Below, piece after piece: positions 34,396-45,148 of a stretch of DNA of 64,000 bases. Under the pieces are notes generated by a model. It was not told the origin of the DNA and did not search any database. It saw nothing but the letters and a program-made list of their open reading frames with translations. Both the position numbers and the translations under genes were made by a program. How positions within the stretch are numbered: position 1 is the first letter of the stretch; the number at the start of each line of letters is the position of its first letter. The stretch is from Ophioderma brevispina (Eukaryota > Echinodermata > Ophiuroidea > Amphilepidida > Ophiodermatidae): the NCBI GenBank assembly GCA_023653785.1, contig JAMKCH010078729.1, forward strand, positions 29,409 through 93,408. Reading direction: 5' to 3'.

Positions 34396-34750
34396 CGTTT
34401 GTTTGTACCTGGCCTTTTTATTGGTCAAACGCTCGGTAATATTTTGGGGGCAGGCTCGACCAATGGGCTGCGGTTTTCTTTCCCATGTTTGGTTTTCTCG
34501 CGCCATCAGTCGCCATTTGTATGTCTTCATATGCAGTCAAGCATTCCATTTTAACATCGTTTTTCTTTCGTTCGCATTTTTTCATGCTCAAATTGTTATT
34601 GTCGATCTGGGATTTCTGCGTATGTTCACTAGTATTCTAGTTTGTGTTCTACTAAGCTAGCCAGCTCTTAATAATCGGCGATCGCATTATTTAGCGGACA
34701 TTTGACTTGCTTGTTTAGCATTTTATCGTACTGTTCATTTCCCCCCCGAT

Positions 34751-36620
34751 ATGGGTCGCAGGAAAGGACTAAAAGACCATCGCCGGCGGCACTATGTGAG
34801 AGGTTTACTCACAGCTTCGACTTCTTCTTCTGGTAATTCGTCAGGGCGCGGTGGTGGAGGGGCGGTTAGACAGACTCGATCTCAAGCGAGAGCTATGGCT
34901 AGGCCTTATCAATGATGGCAATGGGAATCGGTTCAATCATCACAACCAGCTTCTACAGCGTCTATGGACGTGATTTGCAGAATCAAGTGCTCACCACCTA
35001 CTGCTAGTAGCCGGCGCCGATCCGCGTTGTCCCACCAGGTGTGACTTAACATCCTCACGTTCTCCCATGACATCCCGCAATCTTCAAAATCAGAACTTGA
35101 ATCACATGACAGTGGATTCCAGGTGAGTTGGGCGCAAACAGAGGAGTTAGCGGCTCTCTACTACTATGTCTACTACTACTACCATTACTTCTACTAATCG
35201 AACTAGAACTTCTACTGCTATGTATTGGGAATCCAATCTTGGTCCAGAGGTCAGAGTAATGCCTCCTCAACTCAACACTTGGGTGCTTCTCAAAGTTTTC
35301 TCAGCCTCTTCAACAGCCGACCCAGTTCAAGGTCTTCAGACATTTAATTCGCAACAACACCGTCCTTTACCTGTTCTGTGGTTGCTGATAGACTTGTTCA
35401 ATGTAACTTTAATTCTGCATGTTTACATGTCATTTTTCAAATTTTCCCATGATCAATTCTTCTCATGTCCTACTAGCAATAGCAATGTCATTTTCGTTAG
35501 TAAGCCAACCATTTCCTGCCACTCCCTCTTTTTCCTCGCGCTTATGTCTTTTGCGGCCTATCAAGTCGTCCTTTTCCTCGATTCAGGTTTTTTTTTTGTC
35601 CCACGCCCCTACTCGCCTCCTCCGTTGCGCCCCCACGTGTTCCCCTTTTGTTCTTTGGCAGCCCCGTCGACCCGCATGGCTCCTTTAAATTTGGCCTACT
35701 TCAATTTTTACCAAGTGCATTCATGCAAAATAATTATGTTTTTCCATGATAATGCTTTTTTTCCATCACACAGGGTTACCTTTGGTATCTGTATGCAGTC
35801 CACCTGCGTGTGATAGCTACATGATAATCAAAAGGGGGGGAGAAGATGAGATCAGTTTCCTGGTATTTTCCCATTTGCCATGTGCGCTCGCCCCGTTGTG
35901 CCTGTGCCTCTGTCCTCTTGCTTTGGGTCTCTTGCCCGCCCGCCGATATCCCAGCATGCACTGGTGGCTCTAGACAGCCTTGCACTTGACAATATTAACC
36001 AGGGGGGTCAGGTGGTGTGGAAAGTTCTAAGCAAAAACAAAACATTACGGGGCCATGTCAGAATGGACCAATGCCTTTTTGGTTTTTTGCTCAAGTTTAA
36101 TTGATGACCTCATCCCTCTCGTGTGGCAGGAAATATTGAGTATACTTGATTTCGTAAGAACAGCTGCTTCCCGTTTTGGTGGTTGGGGTTGGCGCTCCTA
36201 TGATCAGCAATGTTATGATGCGCAACATTCAAATCCTACCTAGGTCTTGGGGTATCATAGATGGTGAACTGTGGGCCCGTATATGTTGCAGCCCCATCTC
36301 CATCTGGGTCCCTAATGACTCGTTTCTCTCGGAAGGTGTGTTTATAAGAGGGGGGTTTCGTCACCAATTCCAGTACAGGGCTCCAAATACTCGGGGCCTG
36401 ATGCACAGTCGGAAAGAATCATCAAATATCTCATCTGCTTTGAAAAAACTTCAACAGGCAGTCATGTTTGCGCAAAGACTGTAATTCAGTCACAGTGCTC
36501 AAATGTCAAGGGTGCAGGGCATGGTGCAGTCAACGTGTACAAAGGGATCAAGTGATTGTCTTAGCTTGCAATTCATGTAGTTGTTTTAGGTGTGAAGACT
36601 TGTATCTGTAGTAAATATCC
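34751..36620 (+). pseudogene. gag-like ORF1 of the tyrosine-recombinase retrotransposon
   Basis: It begins at an ATG giving MGRRKGLKDHRRRHYVRGLL, a basic start followed by a Ser/Gly-rich linker, with a stop after 54 codons. The recognisable gag core is at 36055-36240 (SEWTNAFLVF, then DFVRTAASRFGGWGWRSYD) and continues in another frame with SWGIIDGELWARICC (36245-36290). A Cys/His cluster near 36490-36530 (GAGHGAVN) is consistent with a zinc knuckle. The gag protein of such elements packages the RNA. Between 34915 and 36050 the sequence is Ser/Thr- and Pro-rich in several frames, including a 215-codon frame at 35166-35813 with no recognised domain. It is inactive as read. Confidence 0.65.
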
Positions 36621-36719
36621 ATCTCCAATTAATCTTGAAAGTCTTATCCCTCTTTTGGATTTATATCCAGACTCATTCTTCTGCTAACTTTTGCGTGTGT
36701 TTTTCTTTTGGTTTCAGAT

Positions 36720-37720
36720 TAGGTTTTGTGGGTAAAAGGTGTGGTGAGTTATCTTCCAAATTTGCAATCTGTCCTGAAAGATCCAGATTTAGCTCTTACT
36801 AAGATCTGAAGGAGTAAATTTATTGCGCATAGCTGTCCCTTTTTTACATAGGCCTCTTGAGGGTTTGAGGATTTCACCAATCGGTCTTGGTACCGAAATC
36901 AGATCCGGGTAAGTTTCGTCTGATCCAGCATCTTTCATATCCTGAGGGGACCTGTCAATGATGCATAGATCCAGAAGTTTGCATAGTAAAGTATGCTATT
37001 GTGTTTCGATGTAGCAGTGCAGATGTGGTAAGTTTGGGTCAAAGGTGCCTTCCATGGCTAAAGCAGATATTGAATCTGCATTTAGGCTGCTTCCTATTCA
37101 TCCTGAGGATTTCCAACTCTTGTGTATGAAGGTAGGTAATCAATTCTTTGTTGACAAGCCGCTTCCAATGGGGGCGTCCTGTTCTCCAGCTTACTTCGAG
37201 AAATTTTCCACTTTTCTAGAATGGGCTGTGAAGAGGGCAGCTGCTTCCTGATAACGTGACCCCTATATGATGATTTCTTCCTTGCAGGCCCGGCTGACGA
37301 TTCAAGTAGTTATCATTTCAAGCATTTAGTCGTCTGTCGGAAGATTATTTCAATTCCTAGTGTTCCTTTAGCTCATGAGAAATCTGTGGGTCAGCACAAA
37401 GTTAGTGTTACTGCCTAGAGATTGATTCCAGTTATCCGACAATTTCTATCCCTCAAGGTAAGCTTATGATATTAAATCCAAATGAAATGCCTTACATTTT
37501 CCAGAAAATCACATTAAGGGAGTTGCAGTCCATAATTGGTACCTATCCTTCGTGTGTCAGGCATTTTCCCCTGGAGGGCATGTTCTTCTCCCTGCGTCGT
37601 TAATCGACTAACACCGTTGTCAGGAAACCCTGGTAAAAATTCATCTTTCGCAGGAGCCAGAAGGTACTATATTGTGGTGGTCTTTCTGGAGCATTTAATG
37701 GGATTACATTATCCCTGACA
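36720..37720 (+). pseudogene. Reverse transcriptase of the tyrosine-recombinase retrotransposon
   Basis: Conserved blocks appear in order: YLPNLQSVLKDPDLA (about 36751-36795), a fingers motif with VPKSDPGKFRLIQHLSYPEG (about 36886-36945), the palm block KADIESAFRLLPIHPEDFQL (37060-37119) with the first catalytic Asp, LPMGASCSPAYFEKFSTFLE (about 37162-37221), the YDD box YDDFFLAGPADDSS (37266-37307), IPSVPLAHEKSVG, and TLRELQSIIG with a thumb-region GAFNGIT (about 37510-37700). AFRLLPxHPEDF and DDFFLAG are signatures of the DIRS/Ngaro RT rather than of LTR or LINE enzymes. A TTTGGTTTCAG just before the region could be a splice acceptor separating it from gag. Several stops and frame changes make it non-functional. 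Confidence 0.85.
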
Positions 37721-37739
37721 GCTGGGTTGGGAGAAAGTG

Positions 37740-38170
37740 ATCCCTTCACTCTTTACGGATGCTATTGGTGGAATGTGGGTTTTGGAGGTTTTGCAATTGT
37801 AAGTGGTTCCAGTAGTGGCCAGCTACTTTGGGATGAATTCATGTTCAATTAGCCTGGAAGAGCGTTTTCCAATTGTGGTGGCTGTAGTGTTGGGGAAAAT
37901 TTTTCAAGGTAAGAATTGAACATTTTAAGATCTGACCATAATATCTGTGGTTGCCATTATTAACAATCAGACTTCTAGGTGCCCGCAATTATGAGCTTGT
38001 TCCGATTTTTTTGTGCTTACATTGCCTGATAGTTTAATCTGGCTTTTGTGCAAAACATATCCCTGGTAAGCAAAATAACATAGTGGATGTCTTTCACTGC
38101 TTCCAGATGTTGGCAGATTTCGAGGATGGAACCACTCAGCGGAAGCAGTGGACAGCAGTGCCAGACTTTT
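37740..38170 (+). pseudogene. RNase H segment of the retrotransposon
   Basis: It follows the RT directly. LFTDAIGGMW (about 37751-37780) corresponds to the first catalytic Asp motif (TDA). ISLEERFPIVVAV (about 37849-37890) corresponds to the ELFPI region. ILRSDHNICG (about 37925-37953) matches the sDN block with Asn replaced by His or a shifted base. NNIVDVFHCFQMLADF (about 38070-38118) matches the N.iADaLSR.Q block. RNase H would remove the RNA template during reverse transcription. Stops interrupt every frame. Confidence 0.6.
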
Positions 38171-39090
38171 CTTTGGAATCTTTGAGAGTTGAATCTCAGC
38201 GGGTTGCGGGCATCATTAGTAACAGTACATGGTCTTCATATCTGAGAAGTTGGTGACCTTTATTGATTTCAGGGATAAATTTCATTTGATTCAAATTTTG
38301 GCCATTGGCTCAATCTCATATAGTTGCATTTATCGCCTTTTTGTCCAGTTTGAAGGTTGGGCAGCTTCCTCTATTAGTGCATCTATTTCGGCTATTGCCT
38401 TTGCCTCATAAGATAAATGGGTGGGCTGACCCGACTCAGTGTTTTCTCATTTCCTAAGTTAAAAGCGGCTGCCCGACGGTCAAATTCAAATTTGATGCGA
38501 GGCTTCCTATACCCTGCATTCTAAGAAGATTAATTCAGGTTTTACCTTCTGTTTCAGTCAGTTTTGATGTCTCTCCCCCTATTTAGGTCAGCCTTTTTGT
38601 TGGCCTGTTTTTGGATTTGTGATGTTGGGGCCTTGACCTTACTAGTAAGCCTGGGATTGTGTCTCGTGTCCTTGCTTAGAGATGTGGTTGTCAGGTGAAT
38701 AGGAATAAAATGTTAGTGATCAGGATCAGATTTTCAAAACCACCAATTGGTGGCACCAGTTTAATGTGAGAGTGGTGGGTTCAGAGGATCTGGCCTTATG
38801 TCCTGTTCAGGCAGTTTTAAACTACTTGGCCGTAATACCACCTAAGCCGGGCCCCTTATGCATTCATTTTGGTGGTTGTCCTTTGACTTCCTTCAGTTTT
38901 CATATCCCTTGAAAGATTATCCTTTGTTAGCTTGCCTCCTGATATTTTTAGGCTCACCAGTTTTTAGAACGGGCCTGCCACAGCAGCGCGTGTGTATGTT
39001 CCTGTGAGGAGATCAAAAAGATGGCATATGGAAATCGTCAGCCTTTAGATCTTATATAAGACCACACTATGTTCTTAACTCACATTTAGG
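38170..39090 (+). pseudogene. Tyrosine recombinase of the retrotransposon
   Basis: The N-terminal core-binding part reads RVAGIISNSTWSSYLRSW (about 38196-38251). The catalytic part shows DARLPIPCILRRLIQVL (about 38494-38545), then an HSFRTG box at about 38955-38975 that needs two single bases removed to read through, and finally GIWKSSAFRSYIRPHY (39022-39070), which holds the expected nucleophile Tyr. The HxxR and Tyr motifs are characteristic of phage-integrase-type recombinases. The enzyme would integrate a circular cDNA by site-specific strand exchange. Its frame is broken many times. Confidence 0.75.
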
Positions 39091-39409
39091 CACCATTGCA
39101 CTCCTGCGGGATAACTGGGTAGGTATACTTACCTTATCTAAGTTTAGGCCCTTTCAGTCCTTGGTATCACCTCCTTGTTCCATTCCAGGTAATTCGTCCC
39201 TGGTTGTGTTGGGTACTCGCCTATAAAATATTATTTAGCTAATTGCATACCAACTATATTGTTTTTGTATATATGGGTAACAATTCTCATCTCCATTTAG
39301 GTAATTTTCGCTATCAGGATCGAGGTTATTCGCCGGGAGTATCATGTATCGAATTGTTACCTGTTTTTTTCTTATACATTTCTCGTCTGCTATTTACGTT
39401 TATTTGCTT

Positions 39410-40010
39410 TATTTCAGATCCTTATCAAGATATGCGCACTTGGTAATTGGCGATTCAATCGTGTCAAGAGCTGGCAAATACAATACTCGTTATAGCGAGG
39501 TGTTTTGGTGTTGTGTAAAGGTTGTCTGGGGCCAGGCTGTGCAGGTTTTATCGGGGATGCACCAGACTCCTGCACAGGAATGAATACCCAACTACCCTAT
39601 GACCCGTTTTTTGCACATAGGGACCAATGTACAGTCTTAAGAGTTCTTTCCTCATGAGATACGTACACGAGTGGAGCAGAATTTAACAGGTTTGAGGTCT
39701 CTGCTTCCATATACTAGAATAATATGGTCAGACATATTAGTGAGATTAGGTTATAATGTGGAAAAGAAGCGTGGTGCGGGTAAAGTGCACCCGTAACATA
39801 AATAAATTTGCCCATAAAGTGTGCCGTGAAAGGTTGAATGTTAATGCCTCATGTTATTTCTCATTCCTCAACATCATGTTCCAGATAAAAGGAACGAGGA
39901 GGGCCCACAATTTTGAAATATGATTTGTGTCCATCCACAGAGTGGGCAATGTTATGCATCAGTCACACTTTCTGATGCTTTGGTCCACTTCAATAGTCAT
40001 CCACATTGCT
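39410..40010 (+). pseudogene. SGNH/GDSL hydrolase-like segment at the 3' end of the retrotransposon
   Basis: LVIGDSIVSRAG (39440-39475) has the block I GDS serine motif. LHIGTN (39611-39628) matches block III GxN. Downstream are LLPYTRIIWSDILVRLGYNV (about 39697-39758), INKFAHKVCRERLNVN (about 39798-39845) and a C-terminal HPQSG followed by SDALVHF (39933-39992), which matches the block V Asp...His pair. All four SGNH blocks are therefore visible, spread over three frames. Hydrolase-like genes have been described as extra ORFs in some Ngaro elements; their role is unknown. A TTTATTTCAG at about 39410-39419 could be a splice acceptor. The downstream flank to 40120 shows nothing further. Confidence 0.7.
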
Positions 40011-40120
40011 TTGACTACCCTCCTGGTTCTACTTCGTCTGAATAGCATGTGTTCGGATAATTAATGGGGGAAGCTTCTGCAATTTCTGGCACATTTGTGC
40101 CAGAAACTGTATTTGGCAGC

Positions 40121-41181
40121 TTATTGTCTAATTTTTGAGCAATTCTTGAATTATCTATGGATTAGAACATTATTTCTAAGTAATTCTCATTGTAACTTGC
40201 TCAGGTACTTCGTCTAGCAGAGGAGCTCGTCAGGTGAACTATATCTTCTGTGAGTTTTGTGTGCATATTATTATTCAAATAGTAAAGTATTTATCATGAT
40301 AGGCAGGTCTCGGCCACTTAATTTTCGTTTATTATAATGATAACTTGTTTTCTAGGTATACTCTCCGGAAAACCTCCTAGGGTTAGGATCATTCTAGCAA
40401 AGTTTCATCCATCACGCTATGATTAATTCTTCCTCAATAGTATCTATGGGGAGGGTGATTTGGGCAGGTTTGGCGTCGTTTCAAGGATGTCCAATGGACT
40501 ATCAATGTGTGAATAATGTTATCCCTCAAGTACGGTTTTACACTTTATGAGCTGCGGCTCTAGATCCATAATACGGTTCATTCTTGGCCAAATTTTCTAC
40601 CAATTTTACCCGGCTGCATTTCTCAAACCTATCATTGTTATTGTATAATGTTACTTGCTGCCTATATATTTGAGTCATGAATAAAGGATGCTAACTGATA
40701 GCTGGCATGTGGCGCAATTGTTGTATCTCCCTTTCTATATTTCTGTGCGTGGGGTAATAATGCAAAGTACTAATAACAGCGACTGAAATTTTCATGAGTA
40801 CTATTACTTTTATTATTCGTATCATTTTCTTTTCTCATGGGATAAGCAGCGATTTGCTGATCCGAAACATCGGAAAAAATAATCAAAACTCGTATTTTGG
40901 TATTTTTGTTATTGGCGTAGATGTGCTAACATAACCTGCAAGTGGTTGGTTTGAAATCCGTGTATTAAAGACAAGCAAGTACTTTTGTTTTATCTGATTC
41001 TGTAATTTCTATACGTGCGTATTAAAACCGACATGATATTAAAAAAGTCTTTCGGTTTGAATATCCCGGATTTATAAGCGTAATATTGTGCACCATGACC
41101 TGTACAGTTGAACTCAAACACAAATACCATTGATCTTTGTTTTTTCTATACTGGTGTAAACCACAATATGGCAATCAGCTG
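40121..41181. other. Retrotransposon 3' flank / intergenic
   Basis: No coding signal. AATAAAG near 40680 could serve as a poly(A) signal for the element. Terminal or split repeats matching the 5' leader were looked for by eye and not found. Confidence 0.35.
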
Positions 41182-41537
41182 TTTAAAGGCTGACTCAGAG
41201 ATTTCGAAATATTTTTTTTGGTGTAGTTATTAAAAAATAACCACCTAGAACTAAAATGCGTAATTCCAAAGTTAGAGATGAATCGGATTTTTCGTTTTCA
41301 TGCAGTAAACATTTATGCACAGTGTAACAGTGCCATAGGTTACCGTGTATAACGAAAATTCCGGATCCGGAATTTTATAACAAAGTTGAGATTTTCTACA
41401 TGAAGGACTTCGATTTGAGCTGAGTTATTTCACACAGTGATTAGTATATGCACAAGCATTACGTATATGTAAAAAACACGATTTCTTTTAAAATTGAGTG
41501 CGCCCTCAACGGGAAATCTCTGAGTCAGCCTTTAAAG
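41182..41537. mobile_element. TTAA-flanked MITE, 0.36 kb
   Basis: The left end TTTAAAGGCTGACTCAGAGA and right end TCTCTGAGTCAGCCTTTAAA are exact inverses (about 23 bp including the next ATT/AAT). Removing the outer TTAA gives TIRs starting AGGCTGACTC and a TTAA target site, as for piggyBac- or Kolobok-type elements. The interior has the small palindrome TTCCGGATCCGGAA and no coding capacity. Confidence 0.8.
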
Positions 41538-42119
41538 TAGAATTGAGTCGTCATCGTTGTATGTCTATTTGCCGGAGACGGTATGAAAAATTTCCTCAAA
41601 TACTTCATTTGTTCACTATTTGGTGTTTATGTTCCTACATGAAAAGTAGTTATATGGAAATGTACATAGTTATCTTTGATTATTTTTTATTTTTCTCTCG
41701 CGTTATTGCTGCTTATCCCTTTAATCCTTAAGAGTTGGTTTTTTGTTTTCGGTTTTGATGTTTGGAATTTACTTAGTGCATTTGAATTGCATTATTTTCT
41801 TCGAGATAAAAGGGACATTAAAAAAAAGATTCGGTATGATTGCTATCAATAAAAAGTTCAACGTCGTTTACACCATTACCATCTAATAAACAAATTTACA
41901 TTAGACAATATACGGGTATGTTAAAGTCAATTCAGAGGGTGTATGAATAAAATAAATCAAGTTCAGATAGGAAAAGACTGCAAAATTAAAAGTTCCGACA
42001 GTAAAGATTGAAAAAATCCAAGAGAAATATCTCCAAGTGACGAAGGGTTGAAAAAAATATCTAATTACAATGATTGATTTTGTAATTGTCCCGGCGTTGA
42101 GGAATTTACATAATAGCTA
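41538..42119. other. Intergenic, nothing recognised
   Basis: AT-rich; no supported gene. Confidence 0.4.
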
Positions 42120-42300
42120 CGCGCTCTATTTGACCTTGGTATTGTGTGAAAATCAATTAAATAATAATGATAATAATAAGCTCTGTTCAACCTTAGTATG
42201 AATGCGTGAGAATTCAATTAATAATAATTATAAGCTCTATTCCACCTTGGAAGTACTCTGTGAGAATTAAATTAATACACTATGACTCTATACAACATTG
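42120..42300. repeat. Short tandem array, about 60-bp unit, three copies
   Basis: Units share GCTCTATT..ACCTTGGTA, GTGAGAATTCAATTAA and TAATAATAAT motifs at about 42121, 42180 and 42232. Divergent, AT-rich, non-coding. Confidence 0.6.
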
Positions 42301-44510
42301 CACACAATAAATTATCATATAAATTTATACGAATTTTGCCTGTTATAAACTAGTCCGTCACAGACAAGAGACTTAACATTATTACTTAAAGGATGCTCAG
42401 ACATTGTGTTTTAGTATTTCCAATATCGACAAATTTATTTTTTATTATCAACGAATGCTGTTCCCTGCTTTGTGTGTAAGGGGCGATGTCCGGGGCGATA
42501 TGGGGTGTGGTGTGCACTAAATGTGATATTTCCAAAATATCCAGAAGAGTTTTGCATCAAATTCTTGAAAATGGGAATTTTCTTTAAGTATCTTTTGATT
42601 TGTGTAGCCTTTGTCAATTTAACATGGATATTAAATTTTTACAAGCAATGATTATTTTTTAAATGACCAAAAATTGTGTTTGCATTATTATTGACACAAT
42701 GTTAAAAGCTCAAAAAAAAACCTTGGTTCAATTTTTAAAGAAAATACTCATTTTGGTGCATCAAAAGAAGTAGGAAACACCGTATGCACAATTTTGGGCC
42801 TAGAATTAGTTCCATGTCGACAATAAAATAAATTGTTTCATTGATATTAAGAATACACACTTAAGGTGTCGGCATTGGACAGTACTATAAGCCAATGGGT
42901 TGAACATCACTATTTCTTGTCCATGACTCAGTGAAAAATAATATAAGAATACTGATCAAACTGATATTCCACTATATTTTGTGACTAAACTTTCAAATCA
43001 GTAAAGTATTCTATGACGAAGTATCGTCACAACATTGACATGGAAACAAATGAAGCATCAATTCATTTATGAAAAAATAATTAGCAACTTTTTGGATCAA
43101 TTTCCATAGGTTGAAAATTAAATATCTGTCAGTATTCGAAAAATTTGATTACATTTTTTATGTACTTGCAGAGATCATTCTTTACGCACTGTCCGCACTG
43201 TAAACCAAAGTGTTTAGAAAACTAAACACTTGAATGCTATGTCTTACAATACTTCTTCATGAGTGTTAATACAACTAAAATACACCTTTATGAGTGTTTA
43301 ATTCTTACTGCACAATTAAGGTATGGGCGTGTTCTCTTTTAAAACTTAAACATCAAATCAAATAAGCTTATAATTAAATATTCTGGAAACAAATTCCTGA
43401 AAAAAAGAGTGATTACCATTGTCATTTCCTACTTTTAGTGCAGGATATTTTCAAAATATAAGTTTTTGCTGCAAGAGTTTTACATCTAATTGTTAAAAAT
43501 GTGAACTGGAATGTGAACTTAGGGATCACTGGCCAGAGAATCCAACTTTTAATAATATAATTATAATAAAAACTATAAAAAGGAAAAGAAAAACACCAAA
43601 TGAGTAAAAGAAAAACTAAATTGAGCAAAATAATGAGTTCTATTGTAACTCATGACAAATTGGTAAAAATTGCACTCGAAGAATGCAGCGCCCCCTAAAG
43701 GAATGTCCGTTTATCTTTTAATAGTTAGATAACCCTTCTAGCTTTTTTGGAAACACTATTTTTGGTACCCAAAAAGGAAACAAAAATGGTATTCGTTGTT
43801 GTTGTTGTTTTGTTGTTGTTGTTGTTGTTTTTGCATGGAATTGGTTGATTAAACAATTTGTTAAGATTTTTGGGTAAAAACCTGAATGGTACCGGGTGAT
43901 GTGAGCTACAACATAAAATAACTAAATTGCCCAACTCACCCGTTGTAACAGGAAAGGCATATTTTAAATACCCTTTTATCGTAGTGGGTGGGTGGCCTGT
44001 CTGCCTGCACGCTCGCCCATTGTTTGATTTGTTTGTTCGCTTTGTTTGTTCGTTGTTTGCTCGTTTTGCTCAAGAACTCATTGCTTGCAACAAGTATATT
44101 TTAGACTGATATTTTAGACTTTGGTAAGAGAATGGAATAGCTTATACGTGACTTGTGTACGTCTTAGTGCTATTATTATGTGCACGGCATGGAGATGGTG
44201 GGTCCTTAGTTTCAAAGATTACATACACTAGGACTTTTTGCATGTACTATAAAACTAATTGCTTGCAACAAGAATATGTTAGACTTTAGACTGAAGTAGA
44301 ATATCTGAATCCAGGTGTGGCAGGAGATATAGTCCTCCGGACTCACAGTCCGACTACAAGGGTGAAGAATAGGGCACTCGAGTCAGTTGACTCTTCACGC
44401 AACATTGATATCACGCTTTATTCCGTCGTCTATGCAACCCGGACTATGGTTCCTGCCGAACCATATCTCCTTTTACATCGGTCTGAATGCTTTTGAATTA
44501 TGTCAAAAAA
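42301..44510. other. AT-rich intergenic or intronic stretch
   Basis: No exon was recognised on either strand, although continuation of the prolyl hydroxylase gene would be expected in this direction. It includes a perfect hairpin AAGTGTTTAG-AAAA-CTAAACACTT (43208-43231) and a GTT-trinucleotide run (about 43794-43830). Confidence 0.4.
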
Positions 44511-44536
44511 ATTATCATCATCATCGTCGTTGTCAT

Positions 44537-44567
<31 letters not shown>

Positions 44568-44600
44568 GCAGCATCTTTATTATTATTATTATTAAATTAT
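44511..44600. repeat. Compound trinucleotide microsatellite (ATC/CAG/ATT)
   Basis: ATC repeats, then a run of CAG (about nine), then ATT repeats. It lies just inside the intron after the prolyl hydroxylase exon, so it is not a polyglutamine tract. Confidence 0.9.
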
Positions 44601-44620
44601 TAACATAGATTGATACACAC

Positions 44621-44820
44621 CTTTCAATATCTCGTAGTCGTTGTCTTTCGTGACGCACATATTCCTTGATGTTGAACAAAAGTTTATTTTCAGTGTCAAG
44701 AAGTGGTTCTAGTTTGGCTATAGCAGTAAACATATTGCCTTTAACCTGGGCTAGTGTCATCAAAGTTAAACTTAAAATGAAGTTAATTTCAATTGCCTTC
44801 ATCGCGAGAGCGTCAAAATT
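44621..44820 (-). CDS. P4HA: Prolyl 4-hydroxylase alpha subunit, first coding exon (partial)
   Basis: The exon is bounded by a good acceptor (pyrimidine tract then CACACAG, 44821) and a donor (GAAAG/GTGTGT, 44620). An ATG at 44802 opens MKAIEINFILSLTLMTLAQV, a signal peptide. The mature start has FTAIAKLEPLLDTENKLLF, then IKEYVRHERQRLRDIE, the dimerisation part of the P4Ha_N domain, aligned with FTSI..M..LI.TEK.L...LK.YI..E...L..I in vertebrate collagen prolyl 4-hydroxylases. The enzyme works in the ER lumen with protein disulfide isomerase, hydroxylating collagen prolines using iron and 2-oxoglutarate; the catalytic domain would be in later exons, none of which I found at lower coordinates. 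Either intron 1 is very long or this is an isolated exon. An earlier in-frame ATG at 44841 lies within the predicted acceptor tract. Confidence 0.75.
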
Positions 44821-45148
44821 CTGTGTGACAAGTATCCACATGAAAAAAGAAAAGAGTAGTAAAATCGTTGTTGTTAGGAGACTCTTGCCACATAGTCCAC
44901 TCTTCCAAAAGATAATCGAGTGATTTTCACACTGGAGTCACCTTTTCGATGTACACATGCTAGTTTCGAAATAAAGTAATCAGACGTCGGACTTTTTCGC
45001 AAACAACAAGAATGTCACAAAATCGTGATTCCCGTAGTAATGCTTCCGTCATGTCAGTGTGTGTAATGATCGTTATAATAAAATTATTGTGTTAAAAATG
45101 ATGTACTTTAAATAACAGCTGTAAGCGATTATCGATTTTAACACTTAC

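Larger units (their letters stand above)
34400..40120 (+). mobile_element. Ngaro/DIRS-like tyrosine-recombinase retrotransposon, decayed
   Basis: Five protein modules follow each other on the plus strand in a plausible element order: gag-like with SWGIIDGELW (34751-36600), reverse transcriptase with YDDFFLAG (about 36720-37700), RNase H (about 37740-38170), tyrosine recombinase (about 38170-39090) and an SGNH/GDSL hydrolase-like segment (about 39410-40010). No methyltransferase segment was seen between RNase H and recombinase, which favours Ngaro over DIRS1. Frames are broken by many stops and single-base shifts, so no long protein is made. The 5' leader (34400-34750) is plausible promoter/UTR. 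Split direct repeats, expected at the ends of this group, were not identified. Integration in this group uses recombination of a circular DNA intermediate, not an integrase. Confidence 0.8.

Noticed and set aside
35166..35813. 215-codon plus-strand frame
   Set aside because: Lies within the gag region of the dead retrotransposon, is compositionally biased and has no recognisable domain; not called as a separate gene.
44511..44600. CAG run as a polyglutamine-coding tract
   Set aside because: It lies beyond the donor of the prolyl hydroxylase exon and has no coding frame support.
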